A program made the position numbers and the translations under genes. Positions 1-11,498 of a stretch of 36,901 nt of DNA are shown here, piece after piece. The DNA lies in assembly GCA_949751835.1 (NCBI GenBank), contig CATKHK010000165.1, positions 1 through 36,901 of the forward strand, read 5' to 3'. Source of the stretch: Blepharisma japonicum. Taxonomy: Eukaryota > Ciliophora > Heterotrichea > Heterotrichida > Blepharismidae. The notes beneath the pieces are model-generated. The model worked only from the letters and a program-made list of their open reading frames with translations, did not search any database and was not told the DNA's origin. Position 1 is the first letter of the stretch, and every line of letters starts with the position of its first letter.

Positions 1-3000
1 AAAAAAAATTGCAGGAGAGCTATTTATATTTATTATTTCAATTCATTCTGAGTTATAAATATTTTTGTCTGTAAAAATAATGTAATTGCAGTCATCTTGG
101 CATGATATGAGCTTCGAGAGAAAAATAGTTGGATTTTCCATATTTAATTTGCAGAAAAATGATCGATCCAGTTTTATTTTGGAAATATCATCGATCGAGT
201 ATTCGAACAGAGTCATCGAATAATCCATAATAAATAGTCTATTTTCGCAAATTGTAAGAGAGATAAATTTATTTGAGTTTGAATGTGGTAGGCCTCCAAT
301 TACAATTGCTAGACTATTTTCTTGAATTTCGATAATTCTTAGACCATATGAGAAATCAATAATGTAGAGATATATAACGCCGAATTTGGATAATGTAGTT
401 TTAAATGATAGGATTAAAAATGAATTAAGTCCAAGAGAGAAAAAATCAATATTTTCAATTTTTTTAAGTAAAATTCCTTCTTCATTTAATAAGCCCTTGT
501 ATCTGAGGATGCAACTATTTGCATAATTTTTAAAGCTAGCATCATTTTCATATAAAAATATTTCAAAGCGCTGATTGCTTAGCTTTACTATATTTAAATC
601 ATCGACAAATGATGGAATCCAAATATTACTTTCTGATCATAATGAAGATTTCTTAATAAAATCATATTTAATAATAAGCAAAATATATCTTTTATGCTCT
701 ACTTCAATAAATGCTTTTTCATCTCAAAATTCTTCAGTAACTGCAATATATTTACAGACTCCAAATATTAAAATAATATTTTCATAAAAATCAATTGCAT
801 CAAAATTATCGCATGAAATAAAATTTCCAAAAATAAAATCTTCAAAAATTAAAATGGAATCTATCATTGGAATATTGGTAGACCGATCTACAATAATAAA
901 CTCATTTTTTCCATTAACTACTGATTTTTTCGCATTTTTAACAAAAATTTCATGAGATCTCATATAGTAGGATTCTATTTTTATTGATGAAATTTCTTTA
1001 AAATTATTATTCAAATGTACAGGAGAAAGATCAGGATTGACACTTTCGTAATTGATTTCGTTAATTAGAATTGAAGTTTTAATGTCATTTCCATATAAAA
1101 TTTTACTGAGATCAATAATCTTGTGTTGGTGGTATGGAACTTCAATTAATTTTGGTAAATTTTTATTTTCAATTCAAATTGCATTATGGTTTTTGTGGAG
1201 ATTAAACTCTACATCAACTATTGACTTAAAATAAGCGTTTTCAGCTAAAATTGAAATTTTTCCTTCTTCTATTTTATTTTCTGAGTATATATATTGGTTT
1301 AGTATTATATCTATATCAATAGGAAGCGAACATTTATTTTCAACTAAAAATTTGCTGCCATCACATCTCAATTCATATATTTTTAAAATACTTTTATTAT
1401 CAAGCTGACATATTATAGGAATTTCCATAAAATCCGATAGTCCTCTTTTAGAATCAACTAATTGGCATGATTCATCGAGAATAATCGTATAAATCAATGC
1501 TTCAAATGCAAATTTTGTTCAATCATACACAGCAATTGTATTATCAACTTGCAGAATCAAAATATTATTCACACTGTCAAAGTATTTAATAGTCCCTTTC
1601 AAATGAGGTCCAAAAGTCTTTATATAATTGAGGCTTTTATCATATATGCCAATTGCAGAGTCAGAAAATAATAAAGCAATAGTTTTGTCAATAGATCTAG
1701 AAATTTCTTTTATACCTTTATGGAAATCATTAATGTTCTTATAGCTGAAAGAGTAGTTTTCATAAGAAATTTTTGGGAAATCAATAACAATGATCCCACT
1801 ATTGTAAATTACATACAAAATAATATTATATCCATTTAAAAATGCATTTTCTATAATTTCTATCCCTGAGATATAAAAATCATTTTCAATACCCAGCATG
1901 TCTTTACCTATTCGTACTAGTTTTTGAATAGTATTTCCTATATAAACATCTATCGCCACCTGATTTGCACAGAAAAATACTGCATTAGTCATATCATACG
2001 CAATAAATAAGCAGTCAATATCAGACTGAATTTCTGAGCAACCAAAATCATTTAGATCCACTTGTCAACTGCATCTAGTCAATAAAAAGATTTTGTCTAT
2101 ATTATCATAAGATACAATAATTCAGTTTGTTGTGCTGCCTAAATATCAAAATCTGAGAATATTTGAAATATTTGATAATATTTGAGGAGCATTATCTAAA
2201 GAATTTAAATATTGGACAATAATTTTATCATCAAAACCATATGCAATCACCCTTTCAAAATATTTAATAAATAATGAATTTGGAAGCAAAACAATTTCAT
2301 TTAAAATATCATCATGATCAGGAAATGACCAGCTGACTGTAATATCAGATGGAAGTTCAGTGCCTATAAGTGAGCAAGTAAGGTTTGACCCAGAAAATAA
2401 AGAATCTGCACTGATGCTCATTTTAAAATTAGGTTCATATAAATATACATCAATAGGAGCTAAATTCTTTTTATAAATATCTAAAGAGCTTGAAGCCATT
2501 GAAAGAACATTAAAACTCTTTTTAATGCTTTTTTTACTTGTGTGGCTTGATTTTCCTGTAATTTCTACATAAAAAGAGCTGTTTCCTGTTATTTCAATAA
2601 CCCAATCCTTAAAATCAGCTAAAAACACTCTAATCCCATCATAATCATGCCTAATATAAAACATTTTTTCATTAAAAAACACAGTCATTCACATTCCATT
2701 TTTATCGAATTCTTTGTCTATGACCTTTTTTAAATCAAAATTTGCAACGTTTTGATGCACGCTATTTTCAGAAATTTCAGTAAATTGATAAGCCATCAAA
2801 TGCAAAGTGCTATTTGTCTCAACTTGCATAAATAAAAAGTTTGTACAAAAGTGTATAGAATCAATTGGCAATAATGCATTAAATGCATCATATGTATTAA
2901 CTCAATAAAATGGATTTTGACATGATTTTTGTGTAACAAATAATACTCCGCTATCAGTACTGATGGCAATAGGTTTAAAAGATATATTTTTTGCTATTTT

Positions 3001-3900
3001 AATTATACTTCTTACTGAGCCATATTTTCTTAAATCAATAAAGTCATTATACTGCCATTTAGAATCTTTTAATCAGGATCTATAAATGATTAATCCCAGT
3101 TTTGAATCTAATAAAAACAATTGACCGAGTTCGCTTCAAGCTTGAACTATATTCATTTCACAATCTTCAAATTCTTTTAAGCCTATATAAGAGTCAAACG
3201 AATATATTAATTGGCCTGTGTTTTTGTGTGCAAAATCATATAAAAATGCAGCTTGTTTGCGATTTTTAAATCTCCCAAATAATAATGCCACGCTTAAGCT
3301 TTGTTCTTCCATATTAGAGATTTTTAGGTCTACTATGTATTTAATGTCTCAAAGATCAAATTTTATAGGATTATCAGGCTTCATAAATTCTTTGAATTTT
3401 ATAAGATAAATTTCATTCTCTCATATATCAAATATAGGATATTTTAGGAATTTGGTTACTAAAATGATGCGATTTATATATTGGTAGCGATATATAACAG
3501 CTTGAGTGATTGTGTTGTTTTTAATTTGAAAATCCCAGAGCTTTTCTACTTTTGAAGTATTTTTTACAAATAGATAAGATGAAATCTGATTGCTGCCATA
3601 TGTCAAAAAGAAAATGCCTTCAGGAATTTCAATATAGGGGAATATTTTGCTAAAATTTGTATAACTTGTGCTTAAAGATTTGGTGGGTAAATACGAAATT
3701 AGATCCAGTGATGAGTCATGCTTTAACTTTATATCATTTCTAGTGGCGTTTGTGTTTGAGATATAGAAGTCTATTTCATTATGTGAAAAATAATCATGGA
3801 GCCTTAAACTTATTGATTCATTTGGAGTCAAATAGAAGGTCTCAAAGTCTTTTAAAATATCTTCTGATAAAACAATCACAATTATTGCAATTAGCAGCAT
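1..3900 (-). CDS. Secreted/type I membrane beta-propeller-like protein, copy 1 (3' end outside window)
   Basis: The frame is open for 1300 codons from the ATG at 3900 to the window edge when UGA is Trp; I found no UAA or UAG. The N-terminus (MLLIAIIVIVLSEDIL) looks like a signal peptide. It is followed by LRLHDYFSHNEIDFYIS, which resembles the opening of cadherin/Ig-like folds, and then by many short hydrophobic strand pairs such as LFLLDSKLGLIIY. The stretch YLYIIDFSYGLRIIEIQ resembles LVIVD-type propeller blades. I infer an extracellular beta-propeller. It is colinear, with no visible intron, with the complete paralogue at 21216-25541, which ends in a membrane anchor and short tail; that part lies left of this window. 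The stop that would appear at 43 under the standard code is UGA and aligns within the conserved family. Function is unknown; a receptor or adhesion role is only a guess. Confidence 0.8.
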
Positions 3901-4508
3901 GACTGTGGTAAATTATATAATAGAAAATATGATAAAATTTGCTGATTTTTGAACTTACTATTATGAATTTGAAATAATATTAAAATTTATACATAAATAA
4001 CTTAAATTTATAAAGATTTTGTTTAAGTGAGAATTCTATATGTAGAGGGATTAAATTTAATATTTAGCTTTACTTGAGATGACCTCATCCTCCTTATTAT
4101 TTTATATTTAAACTCTTTTATTAATTATTTTATGAATATTATATAAACTTGCAATCAATTATGTGCTAATCCCAAACTTATTACTATTTTTAATGGTATT
4201 GCCAAGAGTTTCCTTGTGTCCTTAATTCACCAATAGCAGAGCCGAGAGTAATTAATATGTGTGGTTTAGCTAACCTGCATTATATAACTAAGCCAATTTA
4301 TTATATCAATATCAATAGAGATTTTTTCTTTCATGCAAAATGATCAATGCATATAAATTATTAAAAGAAAAAGCCACAAAAGTCTAATTATGAAATAACA
4401 AAGAAATTTGTATATGGCTTTCTCGTTAGCATGATAGGGATGAATCCCTAGTTTTCAGTAGAGAATTCCTTAATCGCCTACCCTAACCAATTCTAAAATA
4501 TTTTCTAT
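3901..4508. other. Intergenic region without a recognised gene
   Basis: AT-rich spacer between propeller copy 1 and the first U-box gene. It holds the conserved promoter-like block at its left end and a perfect 6-bp hairpin (TAGGGA, loop TGAA) at 4435-4450, inside a longer weakly paired region at about 4425-4495. No coding frame is supported. Confidence 0.6.
3909..3938 (-). promoter_or_regulatory. Conserved AT-rich block just upstream of propeller copy 1
   Basis: Within about 40 bp of the start codon lies a TATATAAT-like block followed by an A-rich stretch. The same block occurs upstream of both other propeller copies and of the 5' relic near 36450. Its conservation in otherwise diverged flanks suggests core promoter or 5' leader sequence. 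Recent common ancestry could also explain it. Confidence 0.4.
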
Positions 4509-5846
4509 TTAAAGATACAGATTATAATTAAGCAGATCATCTTCGCAGAATATACATATAAGTAAAAAAAATAATCAATAGCTGAAGGCTATTAAAATTC
4601 TAGATATTGGCCTCTCAAAATATCCTTCAGCATTTTTCATGCTATAAATATCATTAGATGAGCATATCAAAGGAGATTCTCCTCCATAAACTGAATGCAA
4701 AAACTCCCATTGTTTTTTATTTATCATTCGATAATCGCGGTAATTTCTAAGACCTTGCTTTATAGCCCCTTTACTATCATAAAAATGGGAAGTTATAAAT
4801 CTTCCAGGTCTCCGACCTCCTTTTGTATAATTTAGCCAATTATCAATCCACCATGGGGATACAGCATAATAGCCATTTGAATATCCATCATTTTCATAAT
4901 CAAGTACCTTAATTCTCTCTGCATTCCTGGAAGCTGCCCTATCTTTTTCAATTTTTCTTCTTTCTTTGCAGGCATTACAAACTGCTTCATTTAAATTGCA
5001 ATGCTCGCATTCATTTATTTCAGGCTTTTCATATTCACATATTGAGCATATAATGCTGCTATTATTATTTTCAAATGAACATTTTTCACATTTTCAGGTA
5101 TCTATACTTTTATTTGCCAGTTTAAAAGGTTGAAAATTTCTATTTTCAGGCCTACTTAGATTTTGGGATTCACTTTTTTCTTTATTATCAATTTCTGGAA
5201 AATTTATTTGATCATCTAGCCATGGTAAAATTTTTCTTTTGTTTTGATTTTCAGCTTTATTTTCCTCTGAAACACCCTTTGCTTTGGCCAATTCTTCTTT
5301 TAATTTTTTAATTTCTGCATCTTTCGCATTATTTTCCATTATTAATCTTCATTGAGCAAATTTAATTTCTTCATCTTTAGCTTTTATTGCACCTTCAGCC
5401 TCCTTTAATGTTTCATTTAACGCCTTTATTTCTTTATCTTTATGCTCAATTATAGCATCAGCTTGCATCAATTTTTCTTTTTCGTTGTTATAACTTTCCG
5501 AGATTTTTAAAAATTTTTCCTCTTCTTGTCGTTGGAGATCATTAAAAATCGCTTCTCTAGAATCTATTATCTCTTGTAAGTTTAGTATAGTTTGGCGATA
5601 TTGTTGGATTTCAGGTCTTCTTTCTTTGAAATTGTTGATAATTGATTTTAAGCGATGATTGCATAATAAAGCTGCACTTGTTAAAGCTGCACCAGTGACT
5701 GGACTTGATCTTTTTCTCTGGAATCAAGAAGTAATTGCAGCCCGCTCATAGCTTTGGCCATCTTCTGCTATAACTGGGTCTTCCATCAACTCTCCTGTTA
5801 TAGGGCAACATAAGTCAATTGGAATTTCGCCCTCTTCGTCAACCAT
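4509..5846 (-). CDS. U-box / coiled-coil / RanBP2 zinc finger / DUSP protein (intact, 445 aa)
   Basis: Probable E3 ubiquitin ligase. Residues about 8-75 are a U-box: [24 protein letters not shown], then Trp (UGA) and SPVTG. Residues about 85-200 are Lys/Glu-rich coiled coil. A RanBP2-type finger starts at Trp251 (UGA; pattern W-x-C-x2-C...C-x2-C), and a second cysteine-rich knuckle follows (CEHC...CNAC). Residues about 325-400 match a DUSP domain: [35 protein letters not shown] and the diagnostic YGG. The frame holds in-frame UGAs but no UAA/UAG before the TAA at 4509-4511. The last 30 or so residues ([19 protein letters not shown] and on) are hydrophobic and absent from the paralogues; they could be a tail anchor or a fused-in sequence. 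U-boxes recruit E2 enzymes and RanBP2 fingers often bind ubiquitin. The DUSP is known mainly from USP proteases, but no protease domain is present. The substrate is unknown. Confidence 0.85.
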
Positions 5847-6455
5847 GTTAGAAATTTATAATTTGTTTTAATGCACATCCAAAATATAAGGTCATTGATA
5901 AATTTCATATATGATTATTGAAAATAATTCATGCTTAACTTAAATATTAAGAGATTTATGGAAAAATTTATAGGTAATCCAAATAATTCGATCTATGAGA
6001 ACAGAAGATACTTGGTATCTAGAGTTTAAAATATGAAACTAATAAAAGAATTTTTAATACCAAGCTTATGCTATTAGCATTGAAAAATTTACGATGTTAG
6101 ATCTAGTAAGAGGTTGCTCCTTACTGAAGCTCAGTGAAGGGAATTATTCGAATTCTCTGAGAGTCTTGGCCAACATAGACACTATCAAGTTTTGCAGGGC
6201 AGTGGAAAAAGAGAGTTCTTTGGAGCTGTTAGCGGTATTAGTTCTAACAGTCGTGTAATTGCAGACTTCGTTGCTTAGAACCAAGATCGCTCTCACGTAG
6301 CAAGTAAAATGAAGATCAAAAATTATTTAATTATGATTTATGACTTATTAGAATTCTTTAAGATTAGATTAATTTATTAAGTAATTCTAATACATTTGCT
6401 TATTTATAGATTTTTTATAAATTTATCTGTATTTTATCTAATTAAAATTTCTTAT
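5847..6455. other. Intergenic region with an isolated open stretch
   Basis: Spacer between the U-box gene start and the 3' end of the first PAS gene. It is mostly AT-rich and featureless, apart from a markedly GC-richer patch at about 6090-6310, described separately. Confidence 0.6.
6078..6278 (+). other. GC-richer island, possible orphan exon or gene fragment
   Basis: A plus-strand frame of 66 codons runs between TAG at 6075-6077 and TAG at 6276-6278, reading UGA as Trp. It has no ATG at its left end. The predicted peptide is non-repetitive and protein-like (TEAQWRELFEFSESLGQHRH, later GSGKREFFGAVSGISSNSRV), in contrast to the low-complexity spacer around it. An overlapping frame with an ATG (6094-6258, 54 codons) is also open. 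I recognise no family. It could be a relic of a captured gene, an exon of an unseen gene, or chance. Confidence 0.3.
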
Positions 6456-9400
6456 TTATGTTAAAAAACTTTCAAGTGAAGAAATTCTTGTGGAGTTTGC
6501 CTGAGATATTTTTTGGGTCTCCACCTCAGGAATCATTTTTGGCAAAATGCTTGCCTCTTCTAAATGCCTTATTTGTGCTTTAATAAAAGGGAGATAATAA
6601 AGCAAGTAAAGTAGCATAAGTCCAACTGAGAATAAAATAGTGAAATCAATAATTATATCCAATTGTGAAGAAATTATCTGCTTCGAGCTTGAATCTGCCA
6701 TTTCAAAGTCCACAGCCATAGAGTCCATTATAAAACTAAATTTTGTGAGGTATCTGTATTTTTCTTCATATGAGCGATATTCATTAACACTCATATAAAA
6801 TGAATCAAAAATAGCTAAATTTGCACTGGGTGCAGTCCCATAATTCATGCTACTATATGGAGTGTCTGCCTCTATAAAAATACGATCTCTTAAAGAGTTT
6901 GATATCAAATCTTTTAGGTCTTTTGAACGAAGATTATTATACTCTTCCCAGAACCATAAAATCATATTTTCAAATTCAATAGATGGATCTGCAAGACTAT
7001 AAGATTCTTGATAAAGATTTAGATATGGAGGTCTATTTATATCTCTTGTGAAATATCCAATTCTTTGTAATAAAGCTCTCCTTGTATTGAAGTTTTGCAA
7101 TAATTTAGGCCGATTTATCATATAAGTTTCGCATTTTTTATATAGATAAAAAAGTGTCAATAAATAAAAAGTTATAGAAATGGCTCCAAAGAAACTTAAT
7201 CTTCAGCAGAATTTTCAAGTAATGTTTACTTTTACATAATAGTTGGCTTTTTTAGGATTTTTTTGAACATAGTTATTTTCCTTACTTACTTCAAGCCCAT
7301 GAATTGAAGTGAGTCTATCTAAAGCGACCTGCCTAAGAGAAATATAGCTTGAGACGACAGATTTTTTAATAAATTTTCAAAAATTTTCATAAGCAGTTTT
7401 CACATTAATTATGAAATAAATAAGCATAACTAAACAAATAACAAGAATAATAATCCCGGTTCATAATAAAAAAGTAATGTTAAGGCTTGAATCATATATT
7501 CTATTTTTTTCACATTCAATTAAGCCTGACAATGCATCTTTTATTGAGTCAAACGAATAGCTCATACTATTTATCATTAGCCATCTCGTTTCAGGTGTAT
7601 AGCCTTTATCTTTTGTCTTCGCATATCTCAACAAGGCTTGGCCCTAAAATAATATTTACATGCTGAATAAATTTTGTCATTAAATCATAAAGATTGTGCT
7701 TTTTTAAATAAGGGCTGCCCATATTAAATTCCCATACAGGAATAATATTTTTTGTGACAATTTTAGAGCTAGGACAATAACTTCATTGTGGCATGTCACT
7801 CAATGTATATTCTTGTAAAATTGAAAGCGTTACTATAGTCTGATTAAAAATTTCTGAATCTCTTGTAAGATTGTAAACTCCTTGTTCAATTTCTAGACTT
7901 ATTGATCTCACTAAATTCGCAGATGATCCAATATAAAACATAATTTGTCCTAGGTGGTTAAAAATATCTAAAGAGTTTGTGTGTGCAACTTGCTCTATGA
8001 TATAAACTAATATTCCAATATTAGCCCCAATCATTGCTATAATCTGTTTATAAAGTACTGTAAGGAATAAAATCAATTGGAATTTTTTAATAGATTTAAA
8101 GGTGTTTGAAATATATTTTGATGCAGATCCTAAATTTAAATTACTCTCAGAAGATATGGATAATGAATAGCCAGAACTTGCAGGAGCTTTTGAAAAGGCT
8201 TTTTTATCCTCAAAAACTTCACCGTTTGGTGGATCACTTAGAATGACTGATTTTTTCTTAATAGAATTCAATTGAAAAGTTAATTTTTTGCCTCTTGAGC
8301 GTTCAATAGGCTGGCTTTCATATATTTCAGTTGGAACTTCTTTTACAATTGTTGGTGCATTAGAAAAATATTCGATTTGCTCACTATTAGCTTGGCTTTT
8401 TCATTTTTCGATTTCAGAATTATCTGTAAGTATCAATATCTTATGAATTATCTCTGATTTTGTTTTGCTTGCAGTATGAACTAATGCTGTTTTTTTATTA
8501 TTGCAATAAATCTCAACTGGCTCAAATAATGGCAATTGCGATATATTTATACCTGGGATAATATCAGAAATATTCATCTCTGTGCAATTGCTTTTTTCTA
8601 AGTCTAATATTGATATCAAGTGGACAGAATGGCTATATATTTGCCCTTCTTCTGATATCAAAATTATTTGCCTTGCTGCTTTTATTTGTGAAAAAGAAAT
8701 CATATAGTAAGCTATATTTTTGAATGCTGTAAGCTTTATTAGAGCTTTGCATTCAAAAATATATCCATCTTGGCTCTGAAGAAACGATGCATGGGATGTT
8801 TCTATTTCAGTGCATGTGCATAATTTATAATGCTCGAATATGTGATCATTATGATATAAAGAATAAGGTTTGGGGATAAACTGATTAAAATCTTGTCCAA
8901 TCATTTCAATTGGAGAAACTTTAAGCATAATTCCAGCTTTTTCATTCATATAAGCAACAGTCCCAAACGAATTTATTTCTGTCGAAACTAGAATAACTCC
9001 AACTGTTTCATCGCAGCTTTCAAGCTTTTTAAAGTCTATTAAAGACTCAGAGCTCTTTATATTTAATTCCATTTTGAGTATATCATTTCCTTCTTCGACT
9101 TCTCCTAGAATGTTGGTCAAAAAAAGTCCATATAAATCAATTACTTCAGAATTTCTGACTTCGAGTAAAAGTGATTCATAAAGTGCCTTAATTTTCTTGG
9201 AAAGAACAAAAACTTTTTTAATAAAATTTCTGAGTGTGTCTATTTCTGGATCTTTTCTTGTGATTTCAGATCATAAATCTAACAATATCAAACAAATGTC
9301 TGCATCAATTTTTTTTGCTTCATCAAGAGATAGTAGATGATCTAAACTTTTAATTTCTGATAATCTGTTTGCATCTTTTTCAAATTTCTCTAAAGTTCGA

Positions 9401-10704
9401 AACTTTTGAATATATGTCTCAATATTCTGTTTAAGAAAGCCATACTTTGAGAGTTTAACCCTTCCTAGCCTTTCATTTTTTGCAATATAAATGCAAAAAT
9501 TGACTTCTCATATAACATAAAGTGCATTTTTCTTTATTCGTGAGCTGAAATACTTTGAAAACATTTCAATCACTTCACTTTTGGCATCGCATTGCTTGTC
9601 TACTAATAAATGTCTGATTGAATGCTCCAAAGTATATTGGTTTTTGGGATTGATTCTATTGAATTTTAATGTGTGATATTTTCTATATACGTAAATTGTT
9701 ATAAAAAGGCAAGACAAAGGTATCAAAAAAATAGATAATAATGTTAAAGTTTGTATATTATCAGTTGAGTATCCAAATAAAAATATAGCTGAACAAGCTG
9801 AAATGCATCCCATTTTACAAGCTTTGATTGAATTTTCAATCGGGTTGAAATAGTGTAAGAATCTAAGTTCGAGTACTAATAAATATACTGCTATTACCAT
9901 GGTTATTGCTATACGATATTTATAACAATTTTTGTTAATAAATACAAACAGAAAGCTTTGAAAAATAAAAAATACTATGCAAAGCAAATCCCAAGATGAA
10001 TTAGACCTTGCTTTTAAGTTTTTATGGGCTTCTGAGTGCCTAAGATCTGCTTTCATAATTTCTATAATAAAAATTATAGGGATAAAAATAAGCAAAATAA
10101 AGAGGCTTGAAATTATTCCTCAAAATCCAAAATTATAGTTGCTTACATCATGGTCTTCATATTCCTGCATATAACTGTAGTCAAAAGCTGAGTATTTTAT
10201 AACGATTAGTAAAGTTGTTAAAAATGGAATTAATAACACTGAGCGAAACAAATAAATGGGCACTTTAGTTATTAAAAGTAAAAAGTCAGGCAAACTGTAA
10301 TTAAAACACTTAAGAGTACAATGCAAAAAAATAATAAAAATCGTGGATACATTCATAGTAAAAATTGCAATTGCATAAAAAGTTCAAATATTCAACTTCG
10401 CAAATAAATAGTCATAGTTGAAAAATCTGAGGCAATTTCAATAAGTTGAGTACGAATTTCAATGATGAATTGGCATATCTGGATATCACAAAAGAGATAC
10501 CGCTTGAATTGTAACAAATAAGGTCGAAAATATTTCACGGACTATTTGTTGCTTAATTGAAACTTTAGTATCGACATCTAAATCAAAAATCCTAAGTATG
10601 CAACTCAATAAAAATTCTTGCAACTTTTTAAACTTTCCAAGTGAATTTTTGCATGTGAGTGCTTGATGGCCTTCTATATAAAAATCTTCAGCATCTGTTA
10701 TCAT
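6456..10704 (-). CDS. Polytopic membrane PAS-domain protein, copy A (1410 aa, one 16-nt intron)
   Basis: The start ATG at 10704 is preceded in frame by TAG four codons upstream. With UGA=Trp and the intron at 7644-7659 removed, one frame of 1410 codons ends at 6456. The N-terminal half has about six or seven hydrophobic segments (residues about 105-350, e.g. LFILLIFIPIIFIIEIM and KMGCISACSAIFLFGYS). A helical cytosolic region follows. A PAS domain lies at about 569-630 (GVILVSTEINS, then AYMNEKAGIML, EMIGQDFNQFIP and a Tyr/His-rich end). The C-terminal half has further membrane spans near 880-905, 1095, 1180 and 1350-1373 and ends in a short tail. The layout resembles the large ciliate family of multi-spanning PAS proteins, often annotated TmcB/TmcC-like; I assign this by resemblance only. 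PAS domains sense ligands, redox or light or mediate dimerisation. No kinase or cyclase domain is visible. It is paired in tandem with copy B. Confidence 0.85.
7644..7659 (-). other. 16-nt spliceosomal intron in PAS copy A
   Basis: The minus strand reads GTAAATATTATTTTAG between a His codon and a Gly codon. It contains an in-frame UAA, and the frames on either side differ by one base; removing exactly 16 nt restores a continuous protein. The identical intron is in copy B. An A lies six bases before the final G, a plausible branch point. The size fits the 15-16-nt introns reported in heterotrichs. Confidence 0.9.
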
Positions 10705-11498
10705 TTGAGAGGCCTATATTTAATATATTGTAATAATGCATTAAATAACCTTTGAAAGTTTCACGGTAGAATAAATAAATACATATTAAACTTATATCGA
10801 TAAGTAGGACCATTTTGTAAGCCTCTAATAAAATCAGCAAATTATTGTTAAAGTATGAAAATTCTTAATTGAAAATTTTATAAATTATTTTTTTGATAAG
10901 GCTTTAAATTAGCAATTTAATTAATTGTGCCTATAGAATATTAAATAAAAATGCCATGATCGGTGATATCATTATACTTAGAAATTATTAAAAATTATTT
11001 ACTATTGAGGATAAATCATAATAATAAACAAAATCATAATATAATATTATGATTCTATTAAGGCAGCATTCAATAAATCATAAAGTGAGTTTTCAATTAA
11101 GTATCTTTATAGTAAAATGAGTATTGGAAATGTTTAAAATGATAATACTGGATCAAATATTTATTAATATAGATTATATTAGATATGATGGATTTATAAT
11201 CCCCTCTTCCTGCGTATCATGCATTCGGCAGCGAGTTTTACCATATCTCGAATTTATTTGAATTCATTTTGTCACCTTGAGTTTCATTAATAGTCATATT
11301 AATGCTTAATTAATTTCTGTCTATGGTATTAAGAGAATCATTTTTATAAGTGCAGATATGACCTTGACTTGAAGAAAAATCTGAGATTAATTACTATTAA
11401 AGGAAGTAATTCTATATTCGCTTATTTAGAGATTTTTAAGAAATTTATCTTATTAAAATTTCTTATTTAATGATTAAAAACTTTGAATAAAAATCCAT
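10705..11498. other. Intergenic spacer, duplicated flank between the PAS copies
   Basis: It contains the 5' flank of copy A and the 3' flank of copy B. The part near 11055-11370 is homologous to 16025-16320 upstream of copy B, and the part near 11400-11498 is homologous to 6360-6455 downstream of copy A. No coding frame is shared by the two versions, so the homology reflects the tandem duplication. Copy A has an extra AT-rich stretch of roughly 100 bp near 10940-11040 that copy B lacks. Confidence 0.6.

Noticed and set aside
4425-4495. tRNA-Ser-like sequence on the minus strand (hairpin, TGA-like anticodon loop, GTTAG/CTAAC ends)
   Set aside because: The arms do not fold into a canonical cloverleaf: the T loop is one base short, the anticodon stem has only about three pairs and the acceptor has a mismatch.
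4484-4495. CCCTAACC, similar to the heterotrich telomere repeat unit
   Set aside because: A single occurrence without tandem copies; not a telomere.
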